Below, piece by piece: positions 50,176 to 54,008 of a DNA stretch of 54,008 nt. Numbering within the stretch: position 1 is the first letter of the stretch; each line of letters opens with the position of its first letter. The notes under the pieces were generated by a model that was not told where the DNA came from, did no database searches, and saw only the letters and a list, made by a program, of their open reading frames with translations. The translations under genes and the position numbers were made by a program. The stretch comes from an uncultured Clostridia bacterium (GTDB lineage: Bacteria > Bacillota > Clostridia > Oscillospirales > Acutalibacteraceae), in NCBI GenBank assembly GCA_947585745.1, contig CANPXF010000016.1, positions 1 to 54,008 of the forward strand, written 5' to 3'.

Positions 50176-50925
50176 TTAACATTTATACCCTTTTTTTACC
50201 GCGATATCTTCAAGTTCTTTAAGTTGTGAGGGGTCGTTTGCTCCGAGTACTGTATCGGAGCTTTGCGCCGTAAACGCGCCGATTTTTTCGTTTTTATTTA
50301 AAAGGAGCTTTAAAGCGTCGGGAAGATAATACTCCTTAGCTTTATTGTCGGATTTTATTTCGCCCAATACTGAAAGGAGTTTTTCCGTGTCAAACCAAAA
50401 TCCGCCCGAGTTAACCTCGTTAATTGAGGCGGTTTTCTCGTCTGCGTCCTTTTGCTCTACTATGTTTATAACCTCTCCGTTTTCGTTTCTGACAATTCGT
50501 CCGTATCCCGCAGGGTCGTCAACCTTTGCGGAAATAACGGTTGCGCAGTTATTCTGCCCGCAGTGAAAGTTATAAGAATTTAAAATTGTGTCGCTGTCCA
50601 TAAACGGAGCGTCGCCGTTGAGAATTACCACGCTTCCTTTGTTTTCTTTAAGAAAATCCCTCGCCTGCATAACAGCGTGGCCCGTTCCGAGCCTTTCTGC
50701 CTGAAAAACTGTTTCAACGGGAAAATCAAGCGTGTTTACAAATTCGTCTATGTATTCCTTGCCGAAGCCCTTGACTACACAGATTTTATCAATCCCCGCG
50801 CGCTTAACGGAATTTAAAACCCATTTTAACATCGGTTCGCCCAAAACCTCCGCTAAAGGCTTAGGCTTGTTCATTTTCATTCTCTTGCCCTCGCCGCCTG
50901 CGAGGATTACGGCACATTTGCTCAT
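50176..50925 (-). CDS. GlmU-type UDP-GlcNAc pyrophosphorylase lacking the acetyltransferase domain
   Basis: 249 residues, about half of the usual ~456. The nucleotidyltransferase part is complete: LAGGEGKRMKMNKPKPLAEV (GXGTRM-like), QAERLGTGHAV, LNGDAPFMDSDT, EQKDADEKTASINEVNSGGF and a substrate loop. The left-handed beta-helix that acetylates GlcN-1-P is missing; the frame ends at residue 249 with TAA and no continuing frame follows before the next gene. So this protein could make UDP-GlcNAc only if GlcNAc-1-P is produced elsewhere. Position next to prs supports descent from glmU. RBS is not strong. Confidence 0.83.
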   Translation of the reverse strand: MSKCAVILAGGEGKRMKMNKPKPLAEVLGEPMLKWVLNSVKRAGIDKICVVKGFGKEYIDEFVNTLDFPVETVFQAERLGTGHAVMQARDFLKENKGSVVILNGDAPFMDSDTILNSYNFHCGQNNCATVISAKVDDPAGYGRIVRNENGEVINIVEQKDADEKTASINEVNSGGFWFDTEKLLSVLGEIKSDNKAKEYYLPDALKLLLNKNEKIGAFTAQSSDTVLGANDPSQLKELEDIAVKKGYKC

Positions 50926-51097
50926 AAAAGTACCTCAACTTGTTTTTATAAATTTAATAAATAAATAGTTAATTTAATTATCTCACAGATTGCCGATTTT
51001 TCAAGTCTAAATTGTAAAAAATTTATATTTTATTTGTTTTATACATAATATTTGGAAAATTTTATCAACATTTATTGCAAATTTTTTCAAAATCTTA

Positions 51098-51126
51098 TTC
51101 CAATTTCTGAATTGTTTTGTTATAAT
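51098..51126 (+). promoter_or_regulatory. Extended -10 promoter of ppdK
   Basis: TATAAT at 51121-51126 with TG at 51118-51119 (TGTTATAAT). The -35 region at 51098-51103 is poor, as extended -10 promoters allow. The ATG is 73 bases from the -10. Confidence 0.65.
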
Positions 51127-51198
51127 ATAACTTAGACTGTTAGAGTCGGTACAGAAAACTGTATCAAATGATTACTTATTTTTAGGAGGTAATTTCTT

Positions 51199-53829
51199 AT
51201 GGCAAACAAATGGGTTTATTTGTTTACTGAAGGAGACGCAACAATGCGTGAACTTCTCGGCGGAAAAGGAGCGAACCTTGCCGAGATGACAAAGTTAGGT
51301 CTTCCTGTTCCTCAGGGCTTTACGGTTTCGACCGAGGCTTGTACTCAGTATTATGAGGACGGCAGACAGATTAACGATGAGATTATGGGCCAGATTATGG
51401 ACCATATCGAGAAGATGGAAGAAATCACAGGCAAAAAGTTCGGCGACAAGGAAAATCCCCTTCTCGTATCCGTACGTTCAGGCGCCCGCGCTTCTATGCC
51501 GGGTATGATGGATACAATCCTTAACCTCGGTCTTAATGAGGACGTTGTTGAAGTAATGGCTAAAAAGTCAGGCAACCCCCGTTGGGCTTGGGACTGCTAC
51601 AGAAGATTTATTCAGATGTTCTCCGACGTTGTAATGGAAGTCGGCAAGAAATATTTTGAAGAGCTTATTGATAAGATGAAGGCTGAAAAGGGCGTTACAC
51701 AGGACGTTGAGCTTTCTGCGGACGACCTTAAAGAGCTTGCTAATCAGTTTAAGGCTGAATATAAGGAGAAAATAGGAGCGGACTTCCCGACTGACCCCAA
51801 GGAACAGCTTATAGAGGCTATCAAGGCTGTATTCCGTTCATGGGACAACCCCCGTGCGAACGTATATCGCCGTGATAACGATATTCCTTATTCGTGGGGT
51901 ACAGCGGTTAACGTACAGATGATGGCGTTCGGTAATATGGGCAATACATCGGGTACAGGCGTTGCGTTTACCCGTAACCCTGCTACAGGTGAAAAGAAGC
52001 TTATGGGTGAGTTCCTTATGAACGCTCAGGGTGAGGACGTTGTTGCAGGCGTTCGTACACCTCAGCCGATTGCACAGCTCAAGGAAGTAATGCCTGAGGT
52101 TTACAATCAGTTTGTTGACATTTGTAATACACTTGAAAATCATTACAGAGATATGCAGGATATGGAGTTTACTATTGAAGATAAAAAGCTCTATATGCTC
52201 CAGACACGTAACGGTAAGAGAACAGCTAAGGCCGCTCTTAAAATTGCCTGCGACCTCGTTGACGAGGGTATGATTTCCGAGCAGGAAGCGGTTGCAATGA
52301 TTGACCCGCGTAACCTTGACTCGCTTCTCCACCCGCAGTTCGACGCTGACGCGCTTAAAAAGGCGGAGCCTGTCGCTAAGGCTTTAGCCGCCGCTCCCGG
52401 CGCCGCTTGCGGTAAAATCGTGTTTACTGCCGACGACGCTAAAGAGTGGGCTGAAAGAGGCGAAAAGGTAGTTTTGGTTCGTCTTGAAACTTCTCCCGAG
52501 GATATCGAGGGTATGAAGGCTTCACAGGGTATCTTAACAGTCCGCGGAGGTATGACCTCTCACGCAGCGGTTGTTGCGCGCGGTATGGGTACTTGTTGTG
52601 TATCAGGATGCTCCGCAATTGTTATGGACGAGGAAAACAAGAAATTCACACTCGCCGGAAAAGAGTATCACGAGGGTGACGTAATCTCCTTCGACGGTAC
52701 CACAGGTAACATCTACGACGGCGCTATTCCGACTGTTGACGCTACAATCGCAGGCGAGTTCGGACGTATTATGGACTGGGCTGACAAGTACAGAGTTCTC
52801 AAGGTCAGAACTAACGCTGATACTCCTGCCGACGCTAAGAAAGCAAGAGAGCTCGGCGCGGAGGGCATCGGTCTTTGCCGTACAGAGCATATGTTCTTTG
52901 AGGGCGACAGAATTGACGCTTTCCGTGAAATGATTTGCTCTGATACAGTAGAGGAGAGAGAAGCGGCTCTCGCTAAGATTCTCCCCGTACAGCAGGGCGA
53001 CTTTGAGGCGCTTTACGAAGCTTTAGAGGGTAACCCCGTTACAATTCGTTTCTTAGACCCGCCTCTCCACGAGTTTGTTCCTACAACAGAGGAGGATATA
53101 GAGAAGTTAGCTAAGGCACAGGGCAAGACAGTTGAGCAGATTAAGGCTATCATCGACAGCCTCCACGAGTTCAACCCGATGATGGGACACCGTGGCTGTC
53201 GTCTTGCGGTGACATATCCTGAAATTGCAAAGATGCAGACATCTGCGGTAATCCGTGCCGCAATAAACGTAGCAAAGGCTCATCCCGATTGGACAGTAGA
53301 GCCCGAGATTATGATTCCTCTCGTAGGCGACATCAAAGAGCTTAAATATGTTAAGAAAGTAGTTGTTGAAACTGCTGACGCTGAAATTGCTGCCGCCGGC
53401 GCAAGCCTCAAATATGAGGTTGGTACAATGATTGAGATTCCGAGAGCTGCGCTTACAGCCGATGAAATTGCGACAGAGGCTGAATTCTTCTGCTTCGGTA
53501 CAAACGACCTCACTCAGATGACATTCGGCTTCAGCCGTGACGATGCAGGAAAATTCCTCGACGCTTACTATGACGCTAAGATTTTCGAGAACGACCCGTT
53601 CGCTAAGCTCGACCAGAGCGGTGTAGGACAGCTTATGGAAATGGCGATAACAAAGGGTAAGGCTACACGTTCCGAGCTTCATTGCGGTATCTGCGGTGAG
53701 CACGGCGGTGACCCTTCATCTGTAGAGTTCTGCCATAAGATTGGTCTTGATTATGTATCCTGCTCGCCGTTCAGAGTGCCGATCGCGCGTCTTGCTGCTG
53801 CGCAGGCTGCAATTGCTGACAATAAGTAA
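51199..53829 (+). CDS. ppdK: Pyruvate, phosphate dikinase
   Basis: 876 residues, normal. Interconverts PEP + AMP + PPi with pyruvate + ATP + Pi, giving PPi-linked glycolysis in anaerobes. N-terminal ATP-grasp part (LLGGKGANLAEMTKLGLPVP), the swivelling phospho-His domain with GGMTSHAAVVARGMG, where the His is phosphorylated, and the C-terminal PEP/pyruvate barrel (GLCRTEHMFF, MGHRGCRLAVTYPE, FCFGTNDLTQMTFG). RBS TAGGAGGT. The PEP-side enzyme pyk is also encoded nearby at 23488. Strong promoter-like region and terminator suggest a monocistronic, highly expressed gene. Confidence 0.98.
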   Translation: MANKWVYLFTEGDATMRELLGGKGANLAEMTKLGLPVPQGFTVSTEACTQYYEDGRQINDEIMGQIMDHIEKMEEITGKKFGDKENPLLVSVRSGARASMPGMMDTILNLGLNEDVVEVMAKKSGNPRWAWDCYRRFIQMFSDVVMEVGKKYFEELIDKMKAEKGVTQDVELSADDLKELANQFKAEYKEKIGADFPTDPKEQLIEAIKAVFRSWDNPRANVYRRDNDIPYSWGTAVNVQMMAFGNMGNTSGTGVAFTRNPATGEKKLMGEFLMNAQGEDVVAGVRTPQPIAQLKEVMPEVYNQFVDICNTLENHYRDMQDMEFTIEDKKLYMLQTRNGKRTAKAALKIACDLVDEGMISEQEAVAMIDPRNLDSLLHPQFDADALKKAEPVAKALAAAPGAACGKIVFTADDAKEWAERGEKVVLVRLETSPEDIEGMKASQGILTVRGGMTSHAAVVARGMGTCCVSGCSAIVMDEENKKFTLAGKEYHEGDVISFDGTTGNIYDGAIPTVDATIAGEFGRIMDWADKYRVLKVRTNADTPADAKKARELGAEGIGLCRTEHMFFEGDRIDAFREMICSDTVEEREAALAKILPVQQGDFEALYEALEGNPVTIRFLDPPLHEFVPTTEEDIEKLAKAQGKTVEQIKAIIDSLHEFNPMMGHRGCRLAVTYPEIAKMQTSAVIRAAINVAKAHPDWTVEPEIMIPLVGDIKELKYVKKVVVETADAEIAAAGASLKYEVGTMIEIPRAALTADEIATEAEFFCFGTNDLTQMTFGFSRDDAGKFLDAYYDAKIFENDPFAKLDQSGVGQLMEMAITKGKATRSELHCGICGEHGGDPSSVEFCHKIGLDYVSCSPFRVPIARLAAAQAAIADNK

Positions 53830-53853
53830 TCGTTAAGTCACATAAAGACTTAT

Positions 53854-53883
53854 AAAGGCTCGGATTTTTCCGAGCCTTTTTTA
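53854..53883 (+). terminator. ppdK terminator
   Basis: 11 bp stem AAAGGCTCGGA/TCCGAGCCTTT (53854-53864 and 53869-53879), loop TTTT, followed by TTT. Classical form. Confidence 0.88.
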
Positions 53884-53894
53884 TGGTGTCCTTT

Positions 53895-54008
53895 AGGGCG
53901 TGGAAAAATCCCCCGGTTGAACCGGGGGACAATAAAAAAAGCTTTAGCAAAAGAAAACCTCCGAGTATAATGGTAAGAGTTTGACGACGCAATACCAAAG
54001 ATACGAGG
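53895..54008 (-). mobile_element. Possible IS-type end or repeat at the window edge
   Basis: A 10 bp hairpin at 53909-53918/53920-53929 read on the - strand gives CCCCCGGTTCAACCGGGGG followed by ATTTTT, close in form to the hairpin at 48-72. The sequence to the right is AT-rich then GC-balanced and includes a TATAAT (53966-53971), but no gene can be defined before the edge. The similar shape at both window ends suggests a repeated element at each border. Assignment is weak. Confidence 0.25.

Noticed and set aside
53107..53703. 198-residue - strand frame inside ppdK
   Set aside because: Fully inside the complete ppdK gene and antisense to it; Cys-rich composition typical of a shadow frame; no RBS.
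53771..53998. 75-residue frame on the - strand across the end of ppdK
   Set aside because: It overlaps the ppdK coding end and its terminator, has no RBS, and reads through the terminator hairpin. It is a shadow frame.

Overview
This 54 kb window looks like chromosomal DNA of a low-GC Clostridia bacterium, most likely Ruminococcaceae/Oscillospiraceae. The reasons are the reverse rubrerythrin, pyruvate phosphate dikinase, the order glmU-prs-pth-mfd-PrsA-like lipoprotein, the RNase M5 and TepA homologues, strong AGGAGG ribosome binding sites and canonical TTGACA/TATAAT promoters. No ribosomal RNA is present, so the genus is inference. Both window ends carry short hairpin sequences that resemble ends of IS200/IS605-type elements. 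The window may therefore be one assembly contig bounded by repeats.

Layout. At 0.1-1.7 kb are a reverse rubrerythrin (-), a small cell-wall amidase (+) and a 39-residue Asn/Gln/Lys-rich protein (-). At 1.7-12.7 kb is a long + strand housekeeping run: a NOL1/NOP2/Sun-type RNA methyltransferase, rsmA, two small membrane proteins, yceD-rpmF, der-plsY, HIT, phosphoribosyltransferase, comEC, holA, RNase M5 and a small membrane protein. At 12.7-14.0 kb is a CNNM/CBS membrane protein (-). At 14.2-22.9 kb (+) are a TepA-like protease, uppP, ftsK/spoIIIE, a YgiQ-type radical SAM protein, a free-standing ComEC-type hydrolase, tyrS and mscL. At 23.0-27.2 kb (-) are aroK-pyk, htpG and tRNA-Thr. At 27.4-30.8 kb (+) are an XRE regulator, rpsO and pnp.

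The unusual part is 30.9-42.0 kb: an 11.1 kb, one-direction, tightly overlapping set of 15 intact phage structural genes. They are small and large terminase, portal, prohead protease, decoration protein, major capsid, three connector-type proteins, a tube-like candidate, a 41-residue peptide, a LysM protein, hub, spike/OB protein, gp25/XkdS-like wedge, baseplate J, DUF2313 protein and a fibre-like protein. The order matches PBSX-type elements of Bacillus. I see no tail sheath, no tape measure, no integrase, repressor or replication gene, and no holin or endolysin. Every reading frame is open. This suggests a domesticated particle that could package DNA (gene-transfer-agent-like or a capsid with baseplate but almost no tail) rather than a complete or decaying prophage.

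At 42.1-50.9 kb (-) are a single-pass low-complexity surface protein, a PrsA/SurA-like lipoprotein, mfd, pth, prs, an LRR_5 lipoprotein and a GlmU that lacks its acetyltransferase half. The last gene is ppdK (+). Other points of interest are a ComEC with a degenerate hydrolase domain plus a separate intact one, two candidate non-canonical start codons (ATA for tyrS, ACG for the baseplate J gene), structured leaders before rpsO and pnp, and terminators shared by convergent genes.
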